Assembly (NCBI RefSeq): GCF_013343005.1
Contig: NZ_CP054491.1
Coordinates: 3,020,501-3,084,500 of the forward strand
Length of the DNA: 64,000 bases
Reading direction: 5' to 3'
Origin: Candidatus Reidiella endopervernicosa
Lineage (GTDB): Bacteria; Pseudomonadota; Gammaproteobacteria; GCF-013343005
Shown: positions 10,234-19,659 of the stretch, one piece after another
Layout: each line of letters begins with the position of its first letter
How positions within the stretch are numbered: position 1 is the stretch's first letter
Notes under the pieces: generated by a model
What the model was told of the DNA's origin: nothing
The model's input: the letters and a program-made list of their open reading frames with translations, nothing else
The model's database searches: none
Translations under genes and position numbers: made by a program

Positions 10234-10803
10234 TGACGCTCCCCCATCTAGATAGATGGCCAGCTGGGCACGGTAGTGCTGCCAGTCAAAGGCGGGGCCT
10301 GGATCACTCTTACGCTCAGGCGCGATATCGCTGTGGCCGGTGATGCGTTGCGGTGCAATCCCTGGATAGGCCTCGATAATTGCCGCTGTGACCATTGCCA
10401 GCTGTGCATACTGCGCCTCTGTATAGGGAACCTCATCGCTCCCCTCAAGCTCGATACCGATGGAGAAGTTATTACACGCCTCACGTCCTTCAAAACAGGA
10501 GAGACCGGCGTGCCAGGCACGACGGTTGAACGGCACATACTGAACCAGTTCACCATCACGCCGGATCAGCAGATGACTTGAGACTCGCAACCCTTCGATC
10601 TCTTTGAAGTAGGGATGGGCAGTGGGATCGAGCTGATTGCTAAAGAGCTGATCGATCCAGGGACCACCGTACTCATCCGGCGGTAGGCTAATGTTATGAA
10701 TCACCAGCAGGTCGATCGCCTCATCCTCGGGGCGAGCATCACAATTGGGTGACGGGTGCTGACGAGCCACATCGAGTAGACCGCTTTGGGCATCAACGTG
10801 CAT
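10226..10803 (-). CDS. ampD: 1,6-anhydro-N-acetylmuramyl-L-alanine amidase
   Basis: AmpD is a cytoplasmic zinc amidase that removes the peptide from recycled anhydro-muropeptides and so keeps beta-lactamase inducer levels low in many gammaproteobacteria. Zinc ligands are visible in VIHNISLPP and in GHSDIAPERKSDPGPAF. The ATG at 10803 is chosen because it stands 1 bp after the stop codon of the thioredoxin-like gene; the open frame further upstream does not resemble AmpD. As written, the frame runs on into cobU to give a 360-residue fusion. With one extra G at 10241-10245 it would end at 10226 at a normal AmpD length (about 190 residues). Confidence 0.88.
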
Positions 10804-10804
10804 T

Positions 10805-11164
10805 TCAGGGAGCCTCTTCACTCGGCAACTCAAGAGCGAGTTCAATTGCGCGCTGGAGTCCCTGTGGGGACGCCTCAGCCTGTAGTGGACGGTGGAATTG
10901 ACCATCGCGGTAGAGAAACAGTGCCGGCAGATGGAACACATCAAACTCGCGTGTCAGCGCCTGGCTGCGCTCAGCGTCCACCTCAAACAGTTGTAGATCA
11001 GGAAAGTCGGGGGGCTGGGTTTCAAACAGCCTTTTCCAGTGGCGGCAGGAGGCACAACCGACACCGGTGAAAAAGACAATACTTAATCCGGGTGTCGCTT
11101 CCAGAGTGTGGTGAAACTCGAACTCTTCGATCGATCTGATCTGCACGCCGACACCACACCCCAA
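10805..11164 (-). CDS. thioredoxin-like protein
   Basis: The 119-residue protein has a thioredoxin fold with a CxxC redox pair in FFTGVGCASCRHWKRL, then the VDAERSQALTREFDV and LPALFLYRDG elements, where the cis-Pro follows LPA. It has no signal peptide and is probably cytoplasmic. It lies between the CBS-domain gene (3 bp) and ampD (1 bp) in a tightly packed run. The N-terminal start is uncertain by up to about ten residues. Its redox partner is unknown. Confidence 0.8.
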   Translation of the reverse strand: MGCGVGVQIRSIEEFEFHHTLEATPGLSIVFFTGVGCASCRHWKRLFETQPPDFPDLQLFEVDAERSQALTREFDVFHLPALFLYRDGQFHRPLQAEASPQGLQRAIELALELPSEEAP

Positions 11165-11167
11165 CCA

Positions 11168-11572
11168 TCAGACGTTCTTGCAGAAACCGCGCAGTACCAT
11201 ATCGGTGAAGCTGACAATTCCGACCACCTTGCCCGCTTCGACGACCGGTGCACGCGACAGCTGAAAACGGTCAAAGAGACGCGCGCAGTAACGAATATCC
11301 ATTGCGGGATCGACATTGATCACCGGCTTGGCCATCACCTCGTAGACATTGACCCGCTCCGGCGCCTTATCAACAGCCAACACCTTGCGCGCGATATCGG
11401 AGATCAGCAACATGCCGTACTCGTCGTCATCGTGACGCTTGTCGACAATCAGTGACTTGGTCTCAACGTGTTTCATCTCTGCCAGTGCATCACTCACCGT
11501 GGCCATGCCGTCGACCATGTCAAACTTGGCCTTCATCACATCACGAACCCGTACTACCTCTTTATGGCTCAT
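11168..11572 (-). CDS. CBS-domain pair protein
   Basis: The 134-residue protein consists of two CBS motifs: one around residues 9-66 (VRDVMKAKF ... MLLISDIARKVLA) and one around 76-130 (VYEVMAKPVINVDPAMDIR ... GIVSFTDMVLRG). Such modules bind adenine nucleotides and switch partner proteins. It overlaps the P-II-like gene by 4 bp and belongs to the DUF1538 gene run, so it is probably a regulatory subunit for the membrane pair. That role is inferred from position. Confidence 0.85.
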   Translation of the reverse strand: MSHKEVVRVRDVMKAKFDMVDGMATVSDALAEMKHVETKSLIVDKRHDDDEYGMLLISDIARKVLAVDKAPERVNVYEVMAKPVINVDPAMDIRYCARLFDRFQLSRAPVVEAGKVVGIVSFTDMVLRGFCKNV

Positions 11573-11919
11573 ATCTCTTCCTCCACAGCCTCTACTAGCT
11601 CTCTCATCTGGTGGGCAACGCCGACGGCGTCCTCTACATCAATCTGAAACGCAATCCCGGTACCGGGTCGAGCATCGAACTCGCCCTGTTTCTCGATCTC
11701 CTCGAGGATATGGCGACTCAGGTGCTCTTCAACCAGAAACATCACCATATCGCGCTGTGTCTCGAGCGAGAGGCCGAAGAAGGTCTTGGTCTGCTCAACA
11801 CCCTCACCACGCGCCTGGTTGAGCACGGTAGCGCCCGTCGCACCCGCTGAGCGTGCCGCATCCAGCACGGCACTGGTCTTGTCGTCTTCAACCAGTGCTA
11901 TTAACAGTTTGAAGTGCAT
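11569..11919 (-). CDS. P-II-like small signalling protein
   Basis: The 116-residue protein starting MHFKLLIALVEDDKT resembles the P-II (GlnB-like) ferredoxin fold, including a GATVLNQARGEG stretch where P-II proteins carry the T-loop base. The ATG at 11919 is favoured over an upstream start because it begins at the usual family position, has GGAG before it, and lies 2 bp after the DUF1538 gene. P-II-like proteins near transporters usually sense nucleotides and gate the transporter. Here the likely partners are the two DUF1538 proteins. Confidence 0.8.
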   Translation of the reverse strand: MHFKLLIALVEDDKTSAVLDAARSAGATGATVLNQARGEGVEQTKTFFGLSLETQRDMVMFLVEEHLSRHILEEIEKQGEFDARPGTGIAFQIDVEDAVGVAHQMRELVEAVEEEI

Positions 11920-11921
11920 CG

Positions 11922-12722
11922 CTACTCTCCTTTTTCTTTTAGTTTGCGAGCGTGGGCACGTTTGGTGCGCCATTCACCCAGTTGGGCATAACCCATCACA
12001 GTGATAATTGGGAACAGGCTGGCAAAGGCGATCAGGCCAAAGCCATCGAGCAGAACACTGCGCCCCGGTACGGTGCCTGCCAGTCCCAGCCCAAGCGCCG
12101 TCACCAGTGGAACGGTAACGGTTGAGGTGGTGACACCACCCGAGTCGTAGGCCAGCGGAATGATCATTTTCGGTGCCCGCATCGTCTGGAATATAACTAC
12201 GATATAGCCGACGATGATGTAGTAGTGAAGCGGCGTGCCGGTAACAATACGGTATGTACCAAGCGCAATACCGATCGCCACACCGATCGCCACCGCAATG
12301 CGCAGCCCCCAGACGGTGATCGCACCACCAGAAACCGATTGCGCCTTGATCGCCACGGCGATCAGCGACGGTTCAGCGATAGTCGTAGAAAAACCGATCG
12401 CCGCGGCAAATAGATAGACCCACTTGTAGTCCGACCAGTGCATCACTCGACCCAGCTCCTCAACCCCCCCGTAGATGAAGGCGGGATCGGTCAGCTGCTG
12501 CGCCATCAATTTCCCAAGCGGGAACAGCGCCTGCTCCAGCCCCTGCAGGAAGAAGGCGAGACCGACAATGACGTAGGCAAAACCGATCAACACCTGTTTC
12601 ATGTGTGGAATCGGTTTGCGGATTACCAGGAACTGGAAGCCGAAGATAATCGCAGCGATTGGAATCACATCGCGCACCGTCTGCAGCAGGACGGTCAGAA
12701 ACTCTATCAGCCACTCGATCAT
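11922..12722 (-). CDS. DUF1538 integral membrane protein (second of a pair)
   Basis: The 266-residue polytopic protein carries the DUF1538 hallmarks [15 protein letters not shown] and [20 protein letters not shown]. It overlaps its paralogue at 12719-12722 by 4 bp, so the two are probably made in equal amounts and may form a heteromer. From memory, a DUF1538 pair named UmpA/UmpB has been reported as a cation/proton antiporter in a Halomonas species. I apply that here only as a hypothesis. The P-II-like and CBS genes follow directly. Confidence 0.85.
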   Translation of the reverse strand: MIEWLIEFLTVLLQTVRDVIPIAAIIFGFQFLVIRKPIPHMKQVLIGFAYVIVGLAFFLQGLEQALFPLGKLMAQQLTDPAFIYGGVEELGRVMHWSDYKWVYLFAAAIGFSTTIAEPSLIAVAIKAQSVSGGAITVWGLRIAVAIGVAIGIALGTYRIVTGTPLHYYIIVGYIVVIFQTMRAPKMIIPLAYDSGGVTTSTVTVPLVTALGLGLAGTVPGRSVLLDGFGLIAFASLFPIITVMGYAQLGEWRTKRAHARKLKEKGE

Positions 12723-13456
12723 GAGAAGAGCATCCCGTAGGCCATGACAAAGATCATCGGTGTTAGCGAGGCGAGCGCGATCAGACCGAAGCCGTCGATC
12801 ATCGGGTTACGCCCCTTGATCGAAGATGCGAGGCCGACACCGAGCGCTGTCACCAGCGGCACCGTGATGGTCGAGGTGGTCACACCACCCGAGTCGTAGG
12901 CGATACCGATAATCTCTTTGGGTGCAAACATGGTCATGATCACCACGCCGCAGTAGCCGCCGATGATCAGATACTGGATTGGCCAGCCTTTTAGAATACG
13001 AAATACACCGAGCAGAATGGCCGCACCGACCGAGATCGCAACGGTCAGACGCAGACCATCGGCGTAGCTACTCTGTGCTTCAGGGGTATTCACAATCACA
13101 CCACCCTCGGCGGCGATCTTGGCCGCCTCGGCCGCGACGGCAATCAGTGCTGGCTCTGCCACGGTGGTACCGAATCCGAGTGCGAAGGCGAAGATCAGCA
13201 GCCACATCACACTGCCCTTACGCGCAAAGGCGAAGGCCATGCTTTCACCAATGGGGAAGAGTCCCATCTCCAGGCCGTGTATAAAGAGGGTCAGGCCGAT
13301 TACTACCATTGCGGTACCGGCAACGATACTGCCCATATTGGGGATCGGTTGCTGCAACACCACGATCTGGAAAAAAGCGATCACCACGATAATCGAGGCG
13401 AGATCGCGCAGGCTGCCGAGCATTGAAGCAAACAGTTTTTGTAGTTGCTGTTTCAC
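12719..13456 (-). CDS. DUF1538 integral membrane protein (first of a pair)
   Basis: The 245-residue paralogue of the next gene has the same conserved segments: [15 protein letters not shown] and [20 protein letters not shown], the latter nearly identical in both. The repeated TVAEP and SGGVTTS signatures in both halves of the pair suggest a symmetric transport core. It is the first gene of a run that continues through P-II-like, CBS, thioredoxin-like, ampD and cobUTCS. It is divergent from a P-type ATPase gene with about 107 bp between them. Confidence 0.85.
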   Translation of the reverse strand: MKQQLQKLFASMLGSLRDLASIIVVIAFFQIVVLQQPIPNMGSIVAGTAMVVIGLTLFIHGLEMGLFPIGESMAFAFARKGSVMWLLIFAFALGFGTTVAEPALIAVAAEAAKIAAEGGVIVNTPEAQSSYADGLRLTVAISVGAAILLGVFRILKGWPIQYLIIGGYCGVVIMTMFAPKEIIGIAYDSGGVTTSTITVPLVTALGVGLASSIKGRNPMIDGFGLIALASLTPMIFVMAYGMLFS

Positions 13457-13563
13457 GAAACCCTTTTACACTCGACATTGGCTCGCGGCAGTTGCCAAGG
13501 CAGTGTAGAGATTATTATTTTCGAGCCAACATTCTAATTAAATGGAAGCCAGGGTGTAAGCAG

Positions 13564-16314
13564 ATGTCAGCTCACGGTGATCAACAGAGACTACAGGGAA
13601 CAACACCGGAGACACAACCGGTAATTACAGCGCCGCATCAACTAAAACGTGCTGAGTTATTGGAGCGGCTGCAGGGTAACAAACATGGACTGAGTCAAGA
13701 CGAAGTAAACAGTCGACTCAAGCGTTACGGCAACAACAGCCTGCCACAGGCCAAGCCTCCAGGCATTACCCACACCTTTATTCGTCAGTTTTTCAATCCA
13801 CTGATCTATATCCTGCTGCTTGCGGCCTTCGTCTCGTTGCTGCTGCACGAGTACTCCGACGCTATATTTATTATTGCCGTACTGTTGATCAATGCCGTGA
13901 TAGGCACCGTTCAGGAGTACTCAGCACAGCGAGCGGCGCTTGCGCTGCAGCAGCTGGTAACGACCCATGTGATGGTACTGCGCAGCGGTGAGAGCTATCA
14001 GATCAACTCCGAAGCGTTGGTGCCGGGCGATATCGTGCTACTCGAATCGGGCAGTCGCGTACCGGCCGACATGCGACTGCTCTCTGAGTACGACCTCGAA
14101 ATCGATGAGTCACTGCTCACCGGTGAATCACTACCGGTCAGCAAGGAGGCTGGGCTAACGCTCGAGCACGACACACCACTGGCTGAGCGATGCAATATGG
14201 CCTTTGCCGGCACCATGGTGAGCCGGGGGCGGGGGCGCTGCCTGGTAACTGCCACAGCCACGGCAACCGAGATCGGTACACTCGCCAGCGCCATCAGTCG
14301 TCCGCCACAAAAACCACCCCTACTGCTGCGCATGGAACGCTTTACCTTCATGGTCGGCATCTTTGTTGCCATCGCGGTGCTGATCCTCGCCACCATCGGC
14401 TTTATCAGTGGCACTCCGCTGGAGGAGATCTTCCTGCTCTCCGTGGCGCTGGCCGTCTCTGCCATTCCTGAAGGACTACCGGTCGCACTCACCGTGGCAC
14501 TGGCGATCGGCATGAACCGCATGGCAAAACGTAACGTGGTGGTACGACGTCTGATGGCGGTCGAATCACTCGGCTCCTGTACCTTTATCGCCTCCGACAA
14601 GACCGGCACCCTGACCGTCAACGAGCTGACCGCTCGCCGCATTCTGCTACCCGGCCAGCCCGCGTGGCATATCAGTGGCGAGGGAATGGTGCCGGTGGGT
14701 GCGATCACACCACCGACGGGTGTCGACGGCGACGGTTCTAAGCTGCTGATCGAGCAGCTCGCCATCGCCGTCACACTCGACAACGAGGGTTTCCTCGGCC
14801 TGCGCGAGGGTGAGTGGGACCACCACGGTGATGCGGTCGATGTCGCACTTCTAGTGATGGCCCACAAGGTGGACATTCATCAGGCTGATGCCCTCGCCAC
14901 CTATGAGAAGATCGCTGAGATCCCGTTCGAGTCGGAGCACCGCTTCTCCGCTTCTCTCAATCTATTTGATGGACGACCGACCATCTCCACCAAGGGCGCA
15001 CTCGAATCCCTGCTACCAATGTGTAGTCACATGGCAACTACTGAAGGTCGGCAGCCGATCGATCGTGACGCCCTTGAGGCACAGGCGATCACGCTGGCCG
15101 CAGAGGGCTACCGCATACTCTCCATCGCCTCTGGCGCGTGCGTGCCCATCAGTGACGAACCGTTTGCCGTCTCCCATCTACACGGGCTCACCCTGCTCGG
15201 CATGGTTGGCATGATCGACCCTCTCAGGCCCACCGCCGCCGCCGCCATCCGCAACTGTCGAAGCGCGGGTATCGAAGTCTCGATGGTTACGGGTGATCAC
15301 CCGCTCACCGCCTATGCCATCGCCAGTGAACTGCAGCTGGCCAACTCACTCGACCAGGTCGTCACCGGTACGGCGCTGCGCGAGGCCGAACAGCAGAGCC
15401 ACGCAGCGGTCGACCAACTGACCCGCGAGGCGCGAGTCTTTGCTCGAGTAGAGCCGCAGCAGAAGCTGGCGATCATCGAATCACTGACCCGCAACGGCCA
15501 CTACGTCGCGGTGACCGGCGACGGCGCCAACGACGCCCCGGCACTGCGAGCCGCCCACGTCGGGGTGGCGATGGGTAAGAGTGGGACTGATGTGGCGCGC
15601 GAAACCGCCGACATCATCATTACCGATGACGACTTCAGTTCGATAGCCAACGGTATCGAAGAGGGGCGCATCGCCTACGCCAACGTGCGCAAGGTGATCT
15701 TCCTGCTGATCTCAACCGGCGCCGCGGAGCTGGTGTTGTTCGCCCTCTCGCTGATGGCGGGACTACCGATGCCGCTACTGGCGGTACAACTACTGTGGCT
15801 CAACCTGGTTACCAACGGTATTCAGGATGTCGCACTCGCCTTCGAACCCGGCGAGGGCAATGAACTCAAACAGCCGCCACGTGCACCCAAAGAGGCGATC
15901 TTTAATCGACTGATGCTTGAGCGAGTAATCATCTCTGCCGTGGTGATCGGTATCGTCGCCTTCCTCACCTTCCGCTGGCTACTACAGGCTGGATATAGCG
16001 TCGATGAGGCTCGCAACGGCACTCTGCTGCTGATGGTCCTATTTGAAAACGTGCACGTCTTTAACAGTCGCTCTGAGCACCTCTCCTGCTTCCGCCACAA
16101 CCCACTGCGTAACAAGCTGCTGTTATTTGGCACTGCGGCTGCGCAGCTGATTCATATCGGCGCGATGTATACACCGGGGCTCAATGAGGTACTCGGTGTG
16201 AAGCCGGTGGCGATCGGCCATTGGCTGCAACTACTACTACTCGCAACCAGCGTTCTGTTGGCAATGGAGTTACACAAGTGCTACCTAAAGCTGCGCCACA
16301 CCAACCATGTATAA
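13564..16314 (+). CDS. P-type (P2) cation-transporting ATPase
   Basis: The 916-residue ATP-driven cation pump has an N-terminal cation-ATPase domain, the actuator motif LTGESLPVS, the membrane-4 motif IPEGLP typical of P2 (SERCA/PMR-like) pumps, the phosphorylated Asp at about residue 345 in SDKTGTLT, and the hinge motif TGDGANDAPALR. The PEGL motif and overall length point to Ca2+, Mn2+ or Na+/K+-like transport rather than heavy metals; the exact ion is not decided. The ATG at 13564 is chosen because the sequence from there matches the family N-terminus. The upstream open frame overlaps the divergent DUF1538 gene. Confidence 0.9.
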   Translation: MSAHGDQQRLQGTTPETQPVITAPHQLKRAELLERLQGNKHGLSQDEVNSRLKRYGNNSLPQAKPPGITHTFIRQFFNPLIYILLLAAFVSLLLHEYSDAIFIIAVLLINAVIGTVQEYSAQRAALALQQLVTTHVMVLRSGESYQINSEALVPGDIVLLESGSRVPADMRLLSEYDLEIDESLLTGESLPVSKEAGLTLEHDTPLAERCNMAFAGTMVSRGRGRCLVTATATATEIGTLASAISRPPQKPPLLLRMERFTFMVGIFVAIAVLILATIGFISGTPLEEIFLLSVALAVSAIPEGLPVALTVALAIGMNRMAKRNVVVRRLMAVESLGSCTFIASDKTGTLTVNELTARRILLPGQPAWHISGEGMVPVGAITPPTGVDGDGSKLLIEQLAIAVTLDNEGFLGLREGEWDHHGDAVDVALLVMAHKVDIHQADALATYEKIAEIPFESEHRFSASLNLFDGRPTISTKGALESLLPMCSHMATTEGRQPIDRDALEAQAITLAAEGYRILSIASGACVPISDEPFAVSHLHGLTLLGMVGMIDPLRPTAAAAIRNCRSAGIEVSMVTGDHPLTAYAIASELQLANSLDQVVTGTALREAEQQSHAAVDQLTREARVFARVEPQQKLAIIESLTRNGHYVAVTGDGANDAPALRAAHVGVAMGKSGTDVARETADIIITDDDFSSIANGIEEGRIAYANVRKVIFLLISTGAAELVLFALSLMAGLPMPLLAVQLLWLNLVTNGIQDVALAFEPGEGNELKQPPRAPKEAIFNRLMLERVIISAVVIGIVAFLTFRWLLQAGYSVDEARNGTLLLMVLFENVHVFNSRSEHLSCFRHNPLRNKLLLFGTAAAQLIHIGAMYTPGLNEVLGVKPVAIGHWLQLLLLATSVLLAMELHKCYLKLRHTNHV

Positions 16315-16349
16315 TCGGCTCTCAATAATTCACCAATAACAAGCTGGGA

Positions 16350-17756
16350 ATGAAGATGGAAAGCGGTGAAGAGACGCAAACGCTGATCGAATTGCTCACC
16401 GCCTGGAGCGGCAAGATCGCGGACGCACTCTGGGGCAACGAACTCACCCTGATCGCCCTGCTCGGCACCGGCCTCTACTTAACCATCAGAATCGGCTTCA
16501 TCCAGATTCGTGGCTTTCGCCATGCGATCAACCTGATCGGCGGTCGCTACAGCAGTCACAAAGATACCGGCGAGGTCTCCCACTTCCAGGCGCTCTCCGC
16601 AGCACTCTCCGCCACCGTCGGCACCGGTAATATCGCCGGTGTCGCCACCGCCATCTCGCTCGGCGGCCCCGGCGCACTCTTCTGGATGTGGATGACTGCC
16701 TTCTTCGGCATGGCGACCAAGTTCACCGAATGTACCCTGGCGCTGCAATTCCGCGAGGTTAGCCGCGATGGTGAGATCGCGGGTGGCCCGATGTACACCC
16801 TGTTGAACGGTCTGAAGATGAAGCGCACCGCCATCGTCTTTGCCGTTTTTGCACTGATCGCCTCGTTCGGTATCGGCAACATGGTGCAGGCCAACTCGGT
16901 CGTTGATGGCATACGCTACATCTATCCACCCGTAGGAGAGCTCTCCTGGCTAATCGGTATCGTCATGGCCGTCCTGGTAGGTCTGGTGATCATCGGCGGC
17001 ATCAAACGTATCGCCAAGGTCGCCTCGGTACTAGTCCCCTTCATGGCAACGATCTACATCGCCGCCGCACTGATCGTACTGGCCAACAGCTACGAGGCGA
17101 TCCCCGCCGCATTTGCCACCATCTTTGAAGCCGCACTCAACCCCTGGGTCGTCGGTGGTGCCGCCGTCGGCGAGGCGATCCGCTGGGGTGTCGCCCGCGG
17201 CCTCTTCTCCAACGAAGCAGGCCTCGGCTCCTCGCCGATGGCCCACGCCGCCGCTCGCACCAACGAACCGGTCCGCGAAGGTCTGGTCGCGATGATGGAG
17301 CCCTTCATCGACACCATCGTCATCTGCACCCTCACCGGCCTGGTGATCATCGTCACCGGCAGCTACATCGACCGCCCCGATGACCTGGTCGGCGCCGCCC
17401 TCACCGCCCACGCCTTCAGCCAGAGCCTCGGTAACGCCGGAGCACTGGTCGTCGGCATCGGTCTCTCGCTCTTCGCCTTCTCCACCATTATCGCCTGGTC
17501 CTACTACGGCGACCGCTCCGCCCGCTTCCTCTTCGGCGAAGCGGCAGTAATGCCCTATCGAGTCCTCTACACCATCGTCGTCGCCTTCGGTGCTCCCGTA
17601 CCACTGCAACTGGTCTGGAACCTTGCAGACACCACCAATATCCTGATGGCACTACCCAACCTGATCGGGCTGATACTGTTGGCAGGGCTGGTAAAGAAGA
17701 TGAAGAACGAGTACTTCTCCGCCGCAGGAGCGGACGCAGTAGCCATTAACCTCTAA
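16350..17756 (+). CDS. sodium:alanine/glycine symporter (AGCS family)
   Basis: The 468-residue polytopic protein imports a small neutral amino acid with Na+. The AGCS signature is clear: FQALSAALSATVGTGNIAGVA around residues 79-99, GGPGALFWMW, FTECTLA, and GLFSNEAGLGSSPMAHAAA. It follows the P-type ATPase on the same strand after 35 bp, so co-transcription is possible. Together with the DUF1538 pair this makes a local group of cation-linked transport genes. Confidence 0.93.
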   Translation: MKMESGEETQTLIELLTAWSGKIADALWGNELTLIALLGTGLYLTIRIGFIQIRGFRHAINLIGGRYSSHKDTGEVSHFQALSAALSATVGTGNIAGVATAISLGGPGALFWMWMTAFFGMATKFTECTLALQFREVSRDGEIAGGPMYTLLNGLKMKRTAIVFAVFALIASFGIGNMVQANSVVDGIRYIYPPVGELSWLIGIVMAVLVGLVIIGGIKRIAKVASVLVPFMATIYIAAALIVLANSYEAIPAAFATIFEAALNPWVVGGAAVGEAIRWGVARGLFSNEAGLGSSPMAHAAARTNEPVREGLVAMMEPFIDTIVICTLTGLVIIVTGSYIDRPDDLVGAALTAHAFSQSLGNAGALVVGIGLSLFAFSTIIAWSYYGDRSARFLFGEAAVMPYRVLYTIVVAFGAPVPLQLVWNLADTTNILMALPNLIGLILLAGLVKKMKNEYFSAAGADAVAINL

Positions 17757-17770
17757 AGTCAAAACACTAA

Positions 17771-17803
17771 GGAACGGTGACAAGATGCAGGGAAGCAGCA
17801 AAC
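17771..17803 (+). repeat. direct repeat, copy 1 (shared leader and first codons)
   Basis: A 33-bp stretch reading GGAAC..GTGACA.GATGCAGGG.AGC.GCAAAC is repeated with few changes at 18489-18522. Both copies contain an ATG that would start a peptide MQG..K. Copy 1 leads into a short open frame ending near 17932 with no recognisable product. It looks like a duplicated gene start whose coding part has been lost or replaced. Confidence 0.5.
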
Positions 17804-17927
17804 CCACACATTTGACCAGCAGGTCACTCAATCACTGTGTGAATTGTACGTGCAATTTTCAGTCACTTGGACTGACATCTACCCATAATATTTTCACTAC
17901 ACAGCCAGTCTCTTTGAGGATTAGATA

Positions 17928-18321
17928 TTGCTAATCTGGTCTCAAAGATATCAACGAGATATCTACAACTGCACAAACTGCCATGAGTGGGTAGCGAAAG
18001 GCGATGCGTTTTGCCGGCATTGCGGACACCAATTCAGCACCAGTGACGTTGATACGATGATAAACCAATCAACATTCACGCGAAGATGGCATGCACCATT
18101 TCACAATCCGATTAATGAACTGCTCAAATGCCCCGCTGCAACGATCTCGCAGCCCTGAAATATCATTATTGTCGACACTGCGGTCACGAATTTACTGGTA
18201 CCGACCGAGAACAAATGGCGGATCACAACTCCACAAACAAAGTCGAAACACACAAAATTAGCAACTCGTTTTTATTATCACCATAATCTTAGTAGCGATC
18301 CTATTTCACTCATTACTATGA
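17928..18321 (+). pseudogene. double zinc-ribbon protein with C-terminal membrane helix, two frameshifts
   Basis: The first frame encodes a zinc ribbon (CTNCHEWVAKGDAFCRHCGHQF pattern, two CxxC pairs). After one missing C in the C-run at 18130-18133, a second ribbon follows (CPRCND ... YCRHCGHEF). After one missing T in the T5 run near 18270, a hydrophobic tail follows (SFFIITIILVAILFHSLL) and the frame stops at 18321. The repaired protein would be about 130 residues: two zinc ribbons and a tail anchor. Both lesions are single bases lost from homopolymers, so they may be sequencing errors. Function unknown. Confidence 0.6.
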
Positions 18322-18488
18322 GAATACAAGTTATTGGCAACATCCTTCAAACGGACCACGGGGGTCAGAGTACTTGAATCTCTGACATCTATGCTTTTCA
18401 TATCTACGACATAAAATAGGTATACTGTCCCGGAACCCCGGGAACCCCCGTAGACTAAAGACGACAGGCTAAGGCAAGACAACGCTAG

Positions 18489-18522
18489 GGAACAGATGAC
18501 AGGATGCAGGGAGGCGGCAAAC
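18489..18522 (+). repeat. direct repeat, copy 2 (leader of the membrane-protein gene)
   Basis: This partner of the repeat at 17771-17803 provides the ribosome site and ATG (18504) of the following broken membrane-protein gene. Confidence 0.5.
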
Positions 18523-19603
18523 ATATAAAACCTGACTTCAAAGAACTATCAATACTGAAGACATTAGTAGGCGCATTCCTAATTCCGTGGTGGAATCATT
18601 ACTTCTTTTTAAGCATCTAGCCATCCCTACTGCTGGAATACTATTAGTAATCGCGATCGCTCAAGCCATACCTGGACAACCAGAAGATGCAAAAGTGACT
18701 TTTACTATTCTAGCTATTGCAACTGCTTGCTTTTCAGTCCTTTTCGCAGTCACATGCCACCGCCTCATACTACTTGGCGAAAAGTCAAAACATCAAGCAT
18801 TACCGGGGAGTCGCTATTTTTGCGAAAGTTTGTTTTGGGCATCCAAGCCCAAGCAAACAGCAAAACTTAACGCGACCATTTATGCCTACGGCGCCCCGAC
18901 GTCCTGCGTACGTTGCGTAATCACCTCTTCGCGGCTCTACACAACTCCCTCAGTGACTCTACGCCGACATAAAGCCGCTGCTGCATCTTCTTCGTCGTCC
19001 GCTCGCGCTCTCAACTACGAATAGGCAGACGGCGTCGACTATCGGGGACTAACCGCCCTCACTTCGCTCTCCATGGCGGTCAGCGGAAGCCACGGCTTTT
19101 AAGCGCCTAATTCGTTTCCTTATCACCGTAGTAGTCCTAATAGTCACAGAGGGATTCATAAAACAGCATTCACTCACGCATTCAGCTGGTCATTAGACAC
19201 ATACCAATTTGACAGCTTAATAAACCCAATTGACGAAACCACAAGTGAAGTAACAACCTCTTTTAAGCTGCTCTATACGCTAGTTACACTCCCGCTCTAT
19301 ATGTTGTCGCCCGACTATCCCTACTACTCCCATCAATTGCGATTGACAGACCATTAAGCTTCTCGGAAGGATGGGGTCTAACCAAAGGCAATGGATGGAA
19401 AATGTTCGCAGTAGTATTCCTGTTTCCTTGGGCACTTTTTGTTGATCTCAATCATTCCGATACCGAACCTTGGCGATTGGGGCTGGCTATTACTACTCCC
19501 ATTTATCGCAATAGTATTTGTCGTTGAAATTAGCGCTCTTTCACTGGCATTCCGTCAACTTACACAAGAACAAAAGCTAGTGCGGGGTAATTCGAGTAGT
19601 TAG
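18504..19603 (+). pseudogene. polytopic membrane protein, broken by frameshifts and a 280-bp insert
   Basis: Joined across frames, the region encodes a membrane protein. It starts MQGGGKHIKPDFKELS, continues through VGAFLIPWWNHYFFFKHLA, several hydrophobic spans, the insert at 18806-19085, then ATAFKRLIRFLITVVVLIV, FSEGWGLTKGNGWKMF and a C-terminal span ending at 19603. At least four single- or double-base shifts occur (one at the T5 run near 18605, others near 19180, 19310 and 19480). The spread of lesions suggests true decay, though some may be sequence errors. I do not recognise the family; the LTKGNGWKMF region resembles conserved integral membrane proteins of unknown function. Confidence 0.6.
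18806..19085 (+). mobile_element. 280-bp structured insert, copy A
   Basis: This segment (GGGAGTCGC ... GGTCAGCG) recurs at 35638-35915 with over 90 percent identity by eye. It lies exactly between codons of the broken membrane-protein gene (CCG before, GAA after), with no target duplication. Both ends can fold: the left ~65 bases form a long hairpin (GTCGC ... GCGAC, with inner TTGGGC/GCCCAA), and the right end has ACCGCC pairing with GGCGGT. There is no protein gene of note. The family is unassigned; candidates are an IS200/IS605-type non-autonomous element or an intron-like RNA. Confidence 0.65.
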
Positions 19604-19659
19604 TCTCAGACCACGGCTTTGATATTTCTCCCCTTCGATGCAGAGCGAGCCTCGCAGCG

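Noticed and set aside
10804-10944. Longer AmpD start upstream of 10803
   Set aside because: The extra residues are the antisense-like shifted frame of the thioredoxin gene end; the ATG 1 bp after that gene's stop gives a normal AmpD N-terminus.
18306-18524. 72-residue frame on the minus strand
   Set aside because: It overlaps the zinc-ribbon remnant and the repeated leader of the membrane gene; composition and motifs do not support a protein.
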